Part shown: piece by piece, positions 17,931 to 26,480 of the stretch
Layout: the number at the start of each line of letters is the position of its first letter
Numbering within the stretch: the stretch's first letter is position 1
The notes under the pieces: model-generated
What the model was told of the DNA's origin: nothing
Databases searched by the model: none
The model's input: the letters and a program-made list of their open reading frames with translations, nothing else
Assembly (NCBI RefSeq): GCF_000803065.1
Contig: NZ_JSXI01000018.1
Location: forward strand, 62,001-126,000
Source: Sphingomonas sp. ERG5
GTDB lineage: Bacteria; Pseudomonadota; Alphaproteobacteria; Sphingomonadales; Sphingomonadaceae
Length of the DNA stretch: 64,000 bases
Direction of reading: 5' to 3'
Position numbers and translations under genes: made by a program

Positions 17931-18521
17931 TCATCGGGCCCAGCGCTTGATCTCGGCGGCGATCGCATCGGGTTTGCCATCCTGAGGCAGCAGCGCGAGC
18001 GGCTTGCCGTCCGCATCCATCAGATACGCCACGCGCGCATGGTCCATCAGATAACCGCCGCCCGGCGCCGGATCGCCCTTCTTGTAATAGATCGCAAATT
18101 CTTTCGCGACCTTGGCGATTGCCTCAGGGCTGCCGGTCAAACCGACCATGCGGGGATGAAAAGCGCTGACGAACTGTTTGAGAACCGGCGGCGTATCGCG
18201 TTCGGGGTCGACCGAAATGAAGATCGGCACGATCCGGGCGCCAAGCGTCGGATCGCTTTTTTCCAGCGCGCGCAGGCCGGCACCGAGATTCTGCACATCG
18301 ACCGGGCAGACATCGGGGCAGAAAGTATAGCCAAAATAGACGATACGATACTTACCCTTGAAGCTGGTGTCGCTGACCTGACGCCCGTCCTGGTCGGTCA
18401 GCGTGAAGGGTCCACCGATGGTCGCGCCTTCGAGCGGGGCGCGTGCCGGTGCGGATGGCGAACAGGCGACGGGGAGGGTCGCGATCAGGAGCGCGGCGGC
18501 GGCGCGGGCGATCAGTTTCAT
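17931..18521 (-). CDS. SCO1/SenC-family copper chaperone lipoprotein
   Basis: A 196-residue protein from ATG 18521. A hydrophobic leader ends LPVACS, a probable lipobox. The thioredoxin-like SCO domain follows, with the copper-binding CxxxC in YFGYTFCPDVCPVD and the conserved late His in GGYLMDHARVAYLMD. SCO proteins help deliver copper to the CuA centre of cytochrome c oxidase and sit on the periplasmic side of the membrane. No oxidase genes are in the window. It is upstream of ycgN in the same unit. Confidence 0.9.
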   Translation of the reverse strand: MKLIARAAAALLIATLPVACSPSAPARAPLEGATIGGPFTLTDQDGRQVSDTSFKGKYRIVYFGYTFCPDVCPVDVQNLGAGLRALEKSDPTLGARIVPIFISVDPERDTPPVLKQFVSAFHPRMVGLTGSPEAIAKVAKEFAIYYKKGDPAPGGGYLMDHARVAYLMDADGKPLALLPQDGKPDAIAAEIKRWAR

Positions 18522-18620
18522 AGCGTGGCCAGCCATGATCTGTTAAGGCGATGCGCGCAAGTTGGGTTGATTGCCCATCGCCGCATTACATCACCGTATA
18601 ACAAGGGTCGGCACGACACG

Positions 18621-19241
18621 ATGACCGTTCGTTTGAAGCAGATCGCGCTGGCCGCCGCCGCATCCCTCATGACCATTGCCGTCATGGCCACCGGCACCGC
18701 GCACGCGCAGCAGCAATCCGAAAGCTATAAATTTCTGCAAGCCGTGCGCGACAGCAAGGGCGACGACGTGCTGAAGATGCTGAACCAGCCGGGTAGCCGC
18801 ATCATCAACACGCGCGATATCGGGACTCGCGAGGGCGCGCTCCACATCGTCGTCAAGCGCGGGGATGCGGTGTATCTGCGCTTCCTGTTGCAGCAACAGG
18901 CCGATCCGAATTTGCGTGATGGCGACGGGAACACGCCCCTGGCGCTCGCCGTGAATGGCGGTCAGCCTGCGCTGGTCGATATCCTGATCGCGGCCAAGGC
19001 CAATGTGAATCTCGGCAATTCACGCGGCGAGACGCCGTTGATCCTCGCGGTTCAGCGCCGCGACGTGGCCACGGCCCGCAGCTTGATCGCCGCCGGCGCC
19101 GACCCCGATCAGCCCGACCTGCTCGCTGGCATGTCGGCGCGGGATTATGCGCATGACGATAAGAGGTCGCAGATCATGGCTAAACTGATCGACGAAACGC
19201 CGAAAAAGCCACGTCAGGCAGTTTCAGGGCCGAAACTCTGA
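18621..19241 (+). CDS. Secreted ankyrin-repeat protein
   Basis: A 206-residue protein from ATG 18621, with a Sec signal peptide ending TGTAHAQQQ. Three or four ankyrin repeats fill about residues 65-185; DGNTPLALAVNGGQPALVDILIAA is typical. The periplasm is the likely location. Such proteins mediate protein contacts and have no enzymatic motif. TATAAC at 18597-18602 could be a -10 box. The longer frame reaching back to 18039 is antisense to the SCO gene and is not coding. Confidence 0.85.
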   Translation: MTVRLKQIALAAAASLMTIAVMATGTAHAQQQSESYKFLQAVRDSKGDDVLKMLNQPGSRIINTRDIGTREGALHIVVKRGDAVYLRFLLQQQADPNLRDGDGNTPLALAVNGGQPALVDILIAAKANVNLGNSRGETPLILAVQRRDVATARSLIAAGADPDQPDLLAGMSARDYAHDDKRSQIMAKLIDETPKKPRQAVSGPKL

Positions 19242-19259
19242 ACCGCCAGCGCAACATGC

Positions 19260-19766
19260 TCAGGCTATAATCTCGGCCTCAGGGTCGATCACGCCGATCA
19301 GCCGTCGCGCCGCACGACGCGCGAACGCCAATGTGCAGCGCTTGCGCGTCGCGGCGGAAAGTGGGTCGGTATGCGCTTCGCGCACGATCGCCGCATCATA
19401 GCGATCGGCGATGATGATTCCGGTTCGCTCGGGCAGAAATGCCGCTCCATCAAGTGGCGTCACGTCGAAACCCGCCGGGAGCGCCCAGTAGAAACGGTCG
19501 CAGCAACCGAGATAATCGGTCCATTTGCCGTCGCCGAGCAAATCGGCACGCGATACCTTGATCTCGACGATGATAATCTGGCCACGTGAATCGATCGCCA
19601 TCAGATCGGCACGGCGGCCGCCATCGAGCGATACCTCGCTCATCGCGACAAGATCGTGCCGCAACAGCATCCGTGTCGTGCCGCGTGCGACATCGGCGGC
19701 ACACAGCCCAGGGTCAGGGGCGGATCCGGAGGCGTCGATACAGGAATCGGGAGGACGCTGCAGCAT
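19260..19766 (-). CDS. mmcB: MmcB-family DNA repair protein (PD-(D/E)XK nuclease-like)
   Basis: A 168-residue protein. RRADLMAIDSRGQIIIVEIKVSR gives the D...ExK core of a PD-(D/E)XK nuclease fold, followed by the family hallmark GKWTDYLGCCDRFYWALP. MmcB is an SOS-regulated, mitomycin C-resistance factor in Caulobacter. A perfect alphaproteobacterial LexA box lies 13 nt upstream of the start. GGGAGG abuts the ATG directly, too close for normal spacing, so leaderless or atypical initiation is possible. All putative catalytic residues seem present. Confidence 0.88.
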   Translation of the reverse strand: MLQRPPDSCIDASGSAPDPGLCAADVARGTTRMLLRHDLVAMSEVSLDGGRRADLMAIDSRGQIIIVEIKVSRADLLGDGKWTDYLGCCDRFYWALPAGFDVTPLDGAAFLPERTGIIIADRYDAAIVREAHTDPLSAATRKRCTLAFARRAARRLIGVIDPEAEIIA

Positions 19767-19778
19767 CCTCCCGATCTA

Positions 19779-19793
19779 GAACATTAAGCGAAC
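19779..19793 (-). promoter_or_regulatory. LexA (SOS) box upstream of mmcB
   Basis: On the minus strand this reads GTTC-N7-GTTC (plus strand GAAC-ATTAAGC-GAAC), the alphaproteobacterial LexA consensus. It lies 13 nt upstream of the mmcB start. A possible -10 TAGATC lies between the box and the ATG. Known SOS regulation of mmcB in Caulobacter supports the call. Confidence 0.8.
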
Positions 19794-19798
19794 GGAAT

Positions 19799-19815
19799 AA
19801 AGCCCCAAGGGCTTT
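19799..19815 (-). terminator. Hairpin after the SleB-like hydrolase gene
   Basis: AAAGCCC and GGGCTTT form a perfect 7-bp stem with a 3-nt loop, 14 nt after the stop of the minus-strand hydrolase gene. On the minus strand it is followed by ATTCC rather than a clean T-run, so it is a weak terminator candidate. It also separates that gene from the mmcB SOS box. Confidence 0.5.
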
Positions 19816-19828
19816 GCCTCAGTACGCC

Positions 19829-20488
19829 TCAGCGATAGAAAACATGGTTTCCGATCGATGCGACCTTGCTCATCCGCCAGCCCGGCGCGACGCGGCGAGC
19901 ATGGAAATAGAGCGCATTGGCAGCGGGGCTGTCCCAATGATCAGCCATGGCGACCTGCGCCACGGCGACCGCGGTGCGGAACTGTTTATTGTTGGCAACC
20001 GCCGGAATATGACCACCACGCACGAACGAGAATTGTCCGCGCTGAGTCACGACCGAGCAGACCGACTTCGGAAAGCGCCCGGACTTGGTGCGGTTGAGGA
20101 TGACTTCGGCAACGGCGAGCTGACCGGCAAGCGGCTCGCTCTTGGATTCGAAATAGATCGCGCTGGCCATGCAGCGGAGATCGCCGTCGATGGTCGCGGG
20201 TGCGTCCTGGTCGGCAACGGCGGCATCAAGGCTCGCATACTCAACATCATCGGTCGTGACGACGGGCGCAGAATCTTGGGCAGCGGTGGCGGGAGCGGCA
20301 GGAATGGAGTCTGGCGCAGATTGGGGCGCGGTGGCCGGAATCTGAGCAGGCAATGGAACCGGAATGAGCGACGATACGTTTATCGTGCGGTCCAGTTCAA
20401 AGGCGAAGCCCGGGGTGCTGACGCCGATAAGTCCGGCGATTCCGAGCGACATCGCCGCGAGAGTGGCGGCGCGTTGAAAAAACGACAT
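19829..20488 (-). CDS. SleB-like cell wall hydrolase
   Basis: A 219-residue secreted protein. The signal peptide is about residues 1-30 (LGIAGLIGVSTPGFA), followed by a Pro/Ala-rich linker. A Hydrolase_2 (SleB) domain covers about 100-219, with the catalytic Glu in CMASAIYFESKSEP and conserved AEVILNRTKSGRFPKSVCSVV and QFSFV. It is probably a periplasmic lytic transglycosylase or amidase acting on peptidoglycan. It is monocistronic, with 154 nt of upstream non-coding sequence in which no motif was recognised. Confidence 0.87.
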   Translation of the reverse strand: MSFFQRAATLAAMSLGIAGLIGVSTPGFAFELDRTINVSSLIPVPLPAQIPATAPQSAPDSIPAAPATAAQDSAPVVTTDDVEYASLDAAVADQDAPATIDGDLRCMASAIYFESKSEPLAGQLAVAEVILNRTKSGRFPKSVCSVVTQRGQFSFVRGGHIPAVANNKQFRTAVAVAQVAMADHWDSPAANALYFHARRVAPGWRMSKVASIGNHVFYR

Positions 20489-20642
20489 TCAATCTTCGAA
20501 CTATGCGGTTGGTGCGCGGAACAACCGGCTCGAATGGAGCGATCGTCCGGGCTGCCCCCCGACTGCGTAATCGAACGGATCGCACCCGCATCGACACAAC
20601 GCATTGACAGTGGAGACGCTATCTTTGTGCGGCGCAACAATG

Positions 20643-20984
20643 TCAATCGTCGAGGATCGTTTCAGCGGCGAACCGTTCCGCGAACGGGGTATCCAGTTCG
20701 ATAACCCATAAATCCGGATCTCGCGATCGCCGCCGTTTCCAATAAGCCGTTATTTCCGATGGATTATCAATTACTTGTCGTGCTGACTCAATCAGCGTAA
20801 CGGCGCCCTCGGGCCCGATCCCTCGTTCCAATATGCGAGGATTTTGCCCATTTTCCAACGCGATGATCAGTATCGCGCCAGCCTGATCATTGCCCCTGGC
20901 GAGCATCATGCCGATCCCCCCGGCATCGTTCACCCGGCGCAGCAACGCGCTGACCAGGACGCCGCTGGGCAAGCGCCCACTCAT
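20643..20984 (-). CDS. DUF1491 family protein
   Basis: A 113-residue protein of the alphaproteobacterial DUF1491 family: RLPSGVLVSALLRRVNDAGGIGMMLARGNDQAGAI near the N-terminus, then ITAYWKRRRSRDPDLWVIELD. No catalytic motif or known function. It overlaps the thioesterase gene by 4 nt (ATGA) and is the last gene of the hpf-ptsN-thioesterase-DUF1491 run. Confidence 0.83.
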   Translation of the reverse strand: MSGRLPSGVLVSALLRRVNDAGGIGMMLARGNDQAGAILIIALENGQNPRILERGIGPEGAVTLIESARQVIDNPSEITAYWKRRRSRDPDLWVIELDTPFAERFAAETILDD

Positions 20985-21445
20985 GAAGTGGCGCGATATC
21001 CGGGCAGGCTGGCGAGCGGGACCTGCGACCGCATGAAGGTGCCAGTGCCCCGTGCCGCCTCTTCCCCATCGGCATCGATCAGCCGCGCTTCAGCCACGAA
21101 AACACGGCGCTGGCCGCTGACCCAACGCCCCTCCGCCGTGACCGGACCGGCCTTGAGCGGACGCGTGAACAACAGATTGAAGGCAGTGGTGAGCAGAAAA
21201 CGGTCAGTGACCAGGCTGTTCGCGGCATAGAAGGCCGCGTCGTCGAGCATTTTGAAATAGCTCGTGCCGTGCGCTGCGCCAGCGGCATGATAATAACGCT
21301 CGTCGATCAGGAAATGGATGCGCGCGAAACCGCTTTCCGGGATTTTCAGCGTTGAATCGAACAAGCGGTTGATCGGTGCCGCGGCGTATAGTGCCTCAAG
21401 GGCTCGAAAATGCGCTTCGGCCCCGCTCGCGGCTTCAGGCGGCAT
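20981..21445 (-). CDS. PaaI-family hotdog thioesterase
   Basis: About 154 residues from ATG 21445; ATG 21457 is an alternative start. A single hotdog domain shows AHGTSYFKMLDDAAFYAANSLVTD, followed by the beta strands FLLTTAFNLLFTRPLKAG and VTAEGRWVSGQRRVFVAEARLID. It probably hydrolyses an acyl- or aryl-CoA thioester in the cytoplasm. The start overlaps the end of ptsN by 11 nt, so the genes are likely translationally coupled. The substrate is unknown. Confidence 0.83.
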   Translation of the reverse strand: MPPEAASGAEAHFRALEALYAAAPINRLFDSTLKIPESGFARIHFLIDERYYHAAGAAHGTSYFKMLDDAAFYAANSLVTDRFLLTTAFNLLFTRPLKAGPVTAEGRWVSGQRRVFVAEARLIDADGEEAARGTGTFMRSQVPLASLPGYRATS

Positions 21446-21905
21446 CACGCGCTTCATCCTGTGTGAACAAGGCGTAGAGCGCATCGGGCGAACCCGCACC
21501 GCGCAGCTTGGCGAGAAAGTCGCGATCACGCAGCCGCCGCGACACCCGCGCCAATGCTTTTAAATGCGCGGCGCCAGCGTCTGGCGGCGAGAGCAGTACG
21601 AATATCAGATCGACGGGAAGGTCGTCGATCGCCTGGAATTCGACCGGCTGCGCAACGCGCGCGAACAAGCCAATCACCTGCGGCAAGCCGGCAAGCTTGC
21701 CGTGTGGAATGGCGACGCCACCGCCAAAGCCGGTCGATCCCAGCTTCTCGCGCCCGATCAGCGCATCAGCGACGAGCTTGCCATCGAGCCCATGAATATC
21801 GGCCAGCATCGCCGCAAGTTGCTGCAGCAACGCCTTTTTGGTCCCTGCGGCCACCCCCTGGACCACGGTCTCGGGCAGCAGCAGATCGCTGAAATCGGTC
21901 ATCAT
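21435..21905 (-). CDS. ptsN: PTS IIA-like nitrogen regulatory protein PtsN
   Basis: 156 residues from ATG 21905 (MMTDFSDLLLPETVV). Two adjacent ATGs follow AGGGA, and the longer upstream frame is not conserved in appearance. The IIA-Ntr domain carries the phosphorylatable His in GGGVAIPHGK (H68), with the conserved IFVLLSPPDAGAAHLKALA. EIIA-Ntr is phosphorylated by PtsO and regulates K+ transport and stress functions. The neighbouring hpf gene is the usual partner; rpoN, often upstream, is not here. Confidence 0.92.
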   Translation of the reverse strand: MMTDFSDLLLPETVVQGVAAGTKKALLQQLAAMLADIHGLDGKLVADALIGREKLGSTGFGGGVAIPHGKLAGLPQVIGLFARVAQPVEFQAIDDLPVDLIFVLLSPPDAGAAHLKALARVSRRLRDRDFLAKLRGAGSPDALYALFTQDEARDAA

Positions 21906-22058
21906 CGTCCCTGAAATCGCCCCCGCGTTGGCGCGCCCATAGCGCCGAACGCGGTTTGGTGAAAGTCGCTCAGAATCTGATTGAAGGCGGTGCCGGCCAG
22001 GAAAGGACCGCGCCGGCACCGTCGCAATGCGCAAAGTGGCGCATTCTCAAACAGACTC

Positions 22059-22661
22059 TCAGGCCGAACGGTGCGGCTCGACCCAGCCGATCGTCCCGTC
22101 GCCGCGGCGATAGACCATATTATACGCCCCCGATCCGCTATTCTTGAACAACAGGGCCGTGGTGTTACGCAAATCGAGCATCATCACTGCGTCGGAGACG
22201 CTGGCATCGGGCACATCGACGCGAGTTTCGGCAATGATCAGCGGGAAGTCCGCTGCCTCCACCTCTTCGTCGTTTTCACGGAACACGGTATAGCCGGCAT
22301 TGTCGTAGGCGCCGTTCGCCGCGCCATCATTCTCCGCCGCGCCGTTCGCCGCACCAGCGGAATGGCGATCTTTCAGACGCCGCATATAACGGCGCAACTG
22401 CTTTTCGATCTTGTCGGCCGCGCCGTCGAACGAGACATGGGCGTCCTTGCCGTTGTTCGTGCCCTTGAGCACCAGGCCATGCATCACATGCGCGACGATA
22501 TCGCAGGTGAAGCCATTATCGTGCGGGCCCTTGCCGAAAGTGACATGCGCCGAGATCGCGCGCGCGAAATATTTCGTGGCAATGCCCTGGAGTCGATCTT
22601 CGACATGGCTTTTCAGCGCTTTGCCGGTGTCGACCTGATGGCCCGATACTCGGATTTCCAT
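22059..22661 (-). CDS. hpf: Long-form ribosome hibernation promoting factor
   Basis: 200 residues from ATG 22661 (MEIRVSGHQVDTGKAL), which has AAGGAG 7 nt upstream. The N-terminal S30AE/RaiA domain spans about 1-100. After a variable linker, the C-terminal dimerisation domain (about 140-200) includes ADFPLIIAETRVDVPDASVSDAVMMLDLR and NMVYRRGDGTIGWVEP. Long HPFs dimerise 70S ribosomes into inactive 100S particles in stationary phase. It lies between dnaQ and ptsN on the minus strand. Confidence 0.94.
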   Translation of the reverse strand: MEIRVSGHQVDTGKALKSHVEDRLQGIATKYFARAISAHVTFGKGPHDNGFTCDIVAHVMHGLVLKGTNNGKDAHVSFDGAADKIEKQLRRYMRRLKDRHSAGAANGAAENDGAANGAYDNAGYTVFRENDEEVEAADFPLIIAETRVDVPDASVSDAVMMLDLRNTTALLFKNSGSGAYNMVYRRGDGTIGWVEPHRSA

Positions 22662-22713
22662 GAGCATTCTCCTTATTGGGGGCCACCCAATCTGGGCAGG
22701 CTCCGTTACCGCG

Positions 22714-23406
22714 TCAACCTGACGCCTCGAGACGCCAAAGCGGATTGGCGATCTTTTCGATAAACGCTGCGTGGCGAGCAAGTTCCGCCTCGCTCGGTTC
22801 AAAAATCCGCGGCGGGCGCACGACGGCCGGCGCTGCAACAGGTGTGAAGCTGATCTGTTCCTCAACCGTTTCGGTGACCAGGGTCAGCCCGATCTGGCGC
22901 CCACCGGTCAGTTCGACATAGACTTGCGAGAGCAATTGCGCGTCGAGCAAAGCGCCGTGCAGCACACGATGGCTGCGATCGATGCCATAGCGGCTGCACA
23001 GAGCGTCGAGGCTGTGCTTGGCGCCGGGATGTCGCGTCCGCGCCATCGCCACAGTATCGATCATCCGCCCCAGATCGATCGGCATCCGCCCCGCCCGCGA
23101 CAATTCGCCATTGAGGAAGCCGAAATCGAACCCGGCATTGTGCGCGATCAAGGGGCTGTCACCGAGAAACTCGAGCAGCGCCTCGGCCTGATGCGGAAAG
23201 AGCGGCTTGTCGGCGAGAAAACTGTCGCCCAGCCCGTGAATCCGCTGGGCTTCGGGCGGCATCGCACGCTCGGGATTGAAATAGGCATGAAAGGTGCGGC
23301 CAGTTTCGACTCGGTTGACGATCTCGACACAACCGATCTCGACCATCCGGTCGCCATTGTCGAAGCTGAAGCCGGTGGTTTCGGTGTCGAAGACGATTTC
23401 GCGCAT
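22714..23406 (-). CDS. dnaQ: DNA polymerase III epsilon subunit (3'-5' exonuclease)
   Basis: 230 residues. The DnaQ exonuclease motifs are intact: ExoI in REIVFDTETTGF, ExoII in SPLIAHNAGFDFGFLN, and ExoIII-epsilon with HGALLDAQLL. It provides proofreading in the replisome. It is the last gene of the origin-left operon ppsR-maf-aroE-coaE-dnaQ, matching the Caulobacter order. The C-terminus is Pro-rich and presumably contacts the polymerase subunit. Confidence 0.95.
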   Translation of the reverse strand: MREIVFDTETTGFSFDNGDRMVEIGCVEIVNRVETGRTFHAYFNPERAMPPEAQRIHGLGDSFLADKPLFPHQAEALLEFLGDSPLIAHNAGFDFGFLNGELSRAGRMPIDLGRMIDTVAMARTRHPGAKHSLDALCSRYGIDRSHRVLHGALLDAQLLSQVYVELTGGRQIGLTLVTETVEEQISFTPVAAPAVVRPPRIFEPSEAELARHAAFIEKIANPLWRLEASG

Positions 23407-23414
23407 GCCGGTGA

Positions 23415-24008
23415 TTATCTGCCTTCAGAGCCGATCAGGCAAGCGATCACCGCATCGACCGCAGCACGCGTCTCGCCGAGAGAACCGCCCGTCGGAATGA
23501 CGAAATCGGCGCGTGCCCGCTTCTCCGCATCCGGCAGCTGACGCGCAAGAATCGCATCGAGTCGCGCAGCGTGCATGCCGGGGCGGGCAAGCACCCGAGC
23601 ACGCTGCACATCGGCCGGCGCACTGACCACCACCACCTTGTCGACCCTGGTTTCGCCACCGGTTTCGAACAACAGGGGTATATCGAACACGATCAGCGGC
23701 GCGGCCTTGTTTTCAGCCAGAAAGACGGCGCGATCTTCCCCAACTGCGGGATGAACCAGCGCCTCGAGTCGCTTAAGCGCCGCCGGATCGCCAAGCACCG
23801 CCTCTCCCAACCGCGTCCGATCGACCCCCTCCGCGCTGGTGGTGCCCGGAAACATCGCCTCGATCGGGACGACCAGCCGTCCATCCTTACCCTGCAGCCG
23901 ATGGACTGCCGCATCGGCATCGAACACCGGCACGCCGCGATCCGCGAACATCGCCGCGACGGTCGATTTGCCCATGCCGATCGACCCGGTCAGCCCGATG
24001 ACGATCAT
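23415..24008 (-). CDS. coaE: Dephospho-CoA kinase
   Basis: 197 residues. The P-loop [14 protein letters not shown] lies at residues 5-18, followed by [16 protein letters not shown], which supplies the catalytic Asp region. The lid and late motifs [17 protein letters not shown] and [18 protein letters not shown] are typical. It carries out the last step of CoA synthesis, phosphorylating the ribose 3'-OH of dephospho-CoA. It overlaps aroE by 4 nt and is 8 nt upstream of dnaQ. Confidence 0.94.
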   Translation of the reverse strand: MIVIGLTGSIGMGKSTVAAMFADRGVPVFDADAAVHRLQGKDGRLVVPIEAMFPGTTSAEGVDRTRLGEAVLGDPAALKRLEALVHPAVGEDRAVFLAENKAAPLIVFDIPLLFETGGETRVDKVVVVSAPADVQRARVLARPGMHAARLDAILARQLPDAEKRARADFVIPTGGSLGETRAAVDAVIACLIGSEGR

Positions 24009-24817
24009 GACGTCAGCAGATCTCGCAGCTCATCGTCGCGGTCGCGCGGCGGCTCCGCCCCGAACAGCAATTCGAACGCCAGCGCGGCCTGACCAATCAG
24101 CATGTCGAGCCCATCAACCGTGTCGAGATCGCGATCCCGCGCCGCGGCGAGTAAAGACGTTTCGAGCGGTGCATAGACGATGTCATAGACCAGCGAGTCG
24201 TCCGGCAACGGAGTCAGATCGACCTCAAGCGATGGCTGTCCGACCATGCCCAATGCGCTGGTATTGACCAGCAACGCCGCGGGCGGGATTGCACTGCCCA
24301 AAGGCAGAGCATTGCCCTTGAGCCCGAATGACGAGAGCAGCGCCGCAGCCTTGAGGACATTGCGGTTGAGGATCGTCACCGGCCCGACACCGAGTCGGGC
24401 CAGCGCGAACAGCACCGCCCGCGCGGCGCCGCCTGCGCCGATCACCACCACAGGTTTGCCGGTCAGGTCGAGTCCGGAGATCGGTGCATAGAATCCGCCG
24501 GCATCGGTATTGGTGCCGATCACCGCTCCATCCTCCACACGTAGCGCGAGGTTGATCGCGCCGATCGTATCACGCACGCCGCCGCGATCCTCGATCAGTT
24601 CGAGAGCTGCCTGCTTGTGCGGAAGCGTGATGTTGCACCCTCGCCAGAGCGGATCGGCACGGCGTGAGGTGAAATAGGCCGGCAGATCCTCCGGCACGAC
24701 GCGGTGCGCGCGATATTCGGCATCGATGCCAAGCTCTTCGATCCAGAAACCGTGAATCAGCGGCGATTTGGATTGGGCAATCGGATCGCCGATCACCTCG
24801 GCATAAGGTTTCGTCAT
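24005..24817 (-). CDS. aroE: Shikimate dehydrogenase
   Basis: 270 residues. The N-terminal substrate domain has [16 protein letters not shown] and [13 protein letters not shown] with the catalytic Lys. The NADPH-binding motif [16 protein letters not shown] lies near residues 125-140. It reduces 3-dehydroshikimate to shikimate in aromatic amino acid synthesis. It overlaps maf and coaE by 4 nt each, so it is part of one tightly packed operon reading away from the origin. Confidence 0.94.
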   Translation of the reverse strand: MTKPYAEVIGDPIAQSKSPLIHGFWIEELGIDAEYRAHRVVPEDLPAYFTSRRADPLWRGCNITLPHKQAALELIEDRGGVRDTIGAINLALRVEDGAVIGTNTDAGGFYAPISGLDLTGKPVVVIGAGGAARAVLFALARLGVGPVTILNRNVLKAAALLSSFGLKGNALPLGSAIPPAALLVNTSALGMVGQPSLEVDLTPLPDDSLVYDIVYAPLETSLLAAARDRDLDTVDGLDMLIGQAALAFELLFGAEPPRDRDDELRDLLTS

Positions 24818-25410
24818 GCCGGCAAGACCCCCCGAACTCTGAGATAATCAAGCACCGGCAATAATGGCATGCCGAGTACGGTGAACTGGCTGCCCTCGAT
24901 CCGGCTGAACAGTTGCGCACCGGGACCTTCGATCCGGTAACAACCGACACAACCGGAGATCGCCGGCCATTCGGCATCAAGATAGGTTTCGATGAACGCC
25001 TCGGACAAGGGCCGGACGTGCATCTTCGCGCGGTCGACGATTCGCCAGATCGCGCGGCCCTGTTCGGCCATCACTGCGGCACTAACCAGTTCATGCCGTT
25101 TGCCCGACAGGCGGCGCAAATGCTCCGCAGCCTGTGCACGATCGACCGGCTTGTCGAGCATCGTGCCGTCCTCGAGCGCAACGATCGAGTCGCTGCCCAG
25201 CACCAGCGCTTCGCTATCGCGCTGCGACACTTTCAACGCCTTCAGTTCGGCCAGCGCGTCGGCCATGTCACGTGCGGCCAATCCCTCGCTGGCAAAGGCC
25301 GCCTTGGCACTTTCTTCATCGACGCCTGCCGCGAGCGCTTCGAACGGCACGCCGGCCGCGGTCAGCATTGCGCGGCGCGACGCGCTTTGCGACGCGAGGA
25401 CCAACCTCAT
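24814..25410 (-). CDS. maf: Maf-family nucleoside triphosphate pyrophosphatase
   Basis: 198 residues. The Maf signature LVLASQSASRRAML is at the N-terminus, with VLGSDSIVALEDGTMLDKP and LSGKRHELVSA further in. Maf enzymes hydrolyse modified or canonical NTPs (dTTP, UTP, m7GTP) and have been linked to cell division arrest. YceF-like and YhdE-like members are hard to separate by eye. It overlaps ppsR and aroE by 4 nt each. Its position next to ppsR by the origin matches Caulobacter. Confidence 0.92.
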   Translation of the reverse strand: MRLVLASQSASRRAMLTAAGVPFEALAAGVDEESAKAAFASEGLAARDMADALAELKALKVSQRDSEALVLGSDSIVALEDGTMLDKPVDRAQAAEHLRRLSGKRHELVSAAVMAEQGRAIWRIVDRAKMHVRPLSEAFIETYLDAEWPAISGCVGCYRIEGPGAQLFSRIEGSQFTVLGMPLLPVLDYLRVRGVLPA

Positions 25411-26219
25411 GCCGCACCGTCCCGTTCACTGACCAGCGCAATGATTGCCGCCGCCGTTTCCTCAATCGAACGCCGCGTGACGTCGATCACGGGCCAGCCA
25501 TTGTCGGCAAACATCCGCCGCGCAAAGGCAACCTCGCGCGTCACAGCCTCCTGATTCACATAATCGGTTTCAGGTGCCTGGTTGAGCGACAACAAGCGAT
25601 TGCGCCGCACCTGGATCAGCCGATCGGCGCTGGTCGTCAGGCCCACCACCAACGGATGCTTCAGCGAATAAAGCGCGTCCGGGGGTGGCGATTCCACCAC
25701 GATCGGAATATTGGCGGTCTTGAAGCCGCGGTTGGCGAGATAGATTGAGGTCGGCGTCTTCGACGATCGCGAAACGCCAGCGAGCACGATGTCGGCCTCC
25801 TCCCAATTCTCCCAGCCGATGCCGTCGTCATGCGCCATGGTGAACTGGATCGCGTCGACGCGCGCGAAATAGGCGGCATCAAGCGCATGCTGCCGGCCTG
25901 GCCGCGCCTTTGCTTGCTGCCCGAGCAGCCCCGACAGCGCGTCATTGACCGAATCGAGCGGCGCTACCGCCGGCAAGCCAAGCGCACGGCATCGCGCTTC
26001 GAGCGTCCGCCGTGTCGTGCTGTTGACCAGCGTGAAGATCACCAGTCCCGGATTCTGCGCGATCTCCTGCAGGATCCGCTCAAGATGCGCCTCGGTGCGG
26101 ACCATTGGCCAGAAGTGACGGATCGTCTCGACATCGTCATATTGCGCCAGCGCCGCCTTGGCGATGTTCTCCAGCGTCTCGCCGGTGGAATCGGACAGGA
26201 GATGGAGATGCAACCGCAT
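25407..26219 (-). CDS. ppsR: Pyruvate, phosphate dikinase regulatory protein (DUF299 kinase/pyrophosphorylase)
   Basis: 270 residues. LHLHLLSDSTGETLENIAKAAL opens the protein, and the P-loop-like motif is VLAGVSRSSKTPTSIYLANRG. The family phosphorylates and dephosphorylates PPDK or PEP synthase in an ADP-dependent way. This is the gene flanking the origin on the side opposite hemE in Caulobacter and, as RP001, in Rickettsia. It is first in the leftward operon, and its start abuts the origin region. Confidence 0.92.
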   Translation of the reverse strand: MRLHLHLLSDSTGETLENIAKAALAQYDDVETIRHFWPMVRTEAHLERILQEIAQNPGLVIFTLVNSTTRRTLEARCRALGLPAVAPLDSVNDALSGLLGQQAKARPGRQHALDAAYFARVDAIQFTMAHDDGIGWENWEEADIVLAGVSRSSKTPTSIYLANRGFKTANIPIVVESPPPDALYSLKHPLVVGLTTSADRLIQVRRNRLLSLNQAPETDYVNQEAVTREVAFARRMFADNGWPVIDVTRRSIEETAAAIIALVSERDGAA

Positions 26220-26233
26220 CAGCTGGGCAAGTC

Positions 26234-26242
26234 TGTGGACAA
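26234..26242 (-). promoter_or_regulatory. DnaA box 1
   Basis: TGTGGACAA, minus strand TTGTCCACA, fits the DnaA-box consensus TTWTNCACA except for G at position 3. It is the box nearest ppsR. An identical TTGTCCACA occurs on the plus strand at 26313. Confidence 0.7.
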
Positions 26243-26295
26243 CATGACTCGAATCGGTAGCGGAACTTCGCCGATGCGAAAAGGCGGTGTGGGCC

Positions 26296-26304
26296 TGCGG
26301 ATAA
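26296..26304 (-). promoter_or_regulatory. DnaA box 2 (one mismatch)
   Basis: TGCGGATAA, minus strand TTATCCGCA, differs from TTATCCACA by one base. It lies 17 nt from box 3, facing it on the opposite strand. It is probably a weaker DnaA site. Confidence 0.55.
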
Positions 26305-26312
26305 GTCGCACT

Positions 26313-26321
26313 TTGTCCACA
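26313..26321 (+). promoter_or_regulatory. DnaA box 3
   Basis: TTGTCCACA on the plus strand, the same sequence as box 1 in the opposite orientation. It lies within the central part of the origin gap. Confidence 0.7.
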
Positions 26322-26355
26322 ATCTCATCGACAGGCGGTGATTCCCCCCACAGCC

Positions 26356-26364
26356 TGTGGATAA
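26356..26364 (-). promoter_or_regulatory. DnaA box 4 (perfect consensus)
   Basis: TGTGGATAA, minus strand TTATCCACA, is the perfect high-affinity DnaA box. It is the closest full match to the AT-rich segment next to hemE. A further partial match, TTGTCCGAC, follows at 26375-26383. Confidence 0.8.
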
Positions 26365-26480
26365 GGGGGACAAATTGTCCGACTCAGCGCCGCGGCGTGA
26401 GACTCGCGACGTCAAGCTGTTGGCATTTTCGGGACGACCGCATAAGCCCCGGCATCCACCTGCCAATCACTTCAATCACC

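Noticed and set aside
18039..18620. Upstream extension of the ankyrin gene
   Set aside because: It would run antisense through the SCO gene, and the signal peptide begins at 18621.
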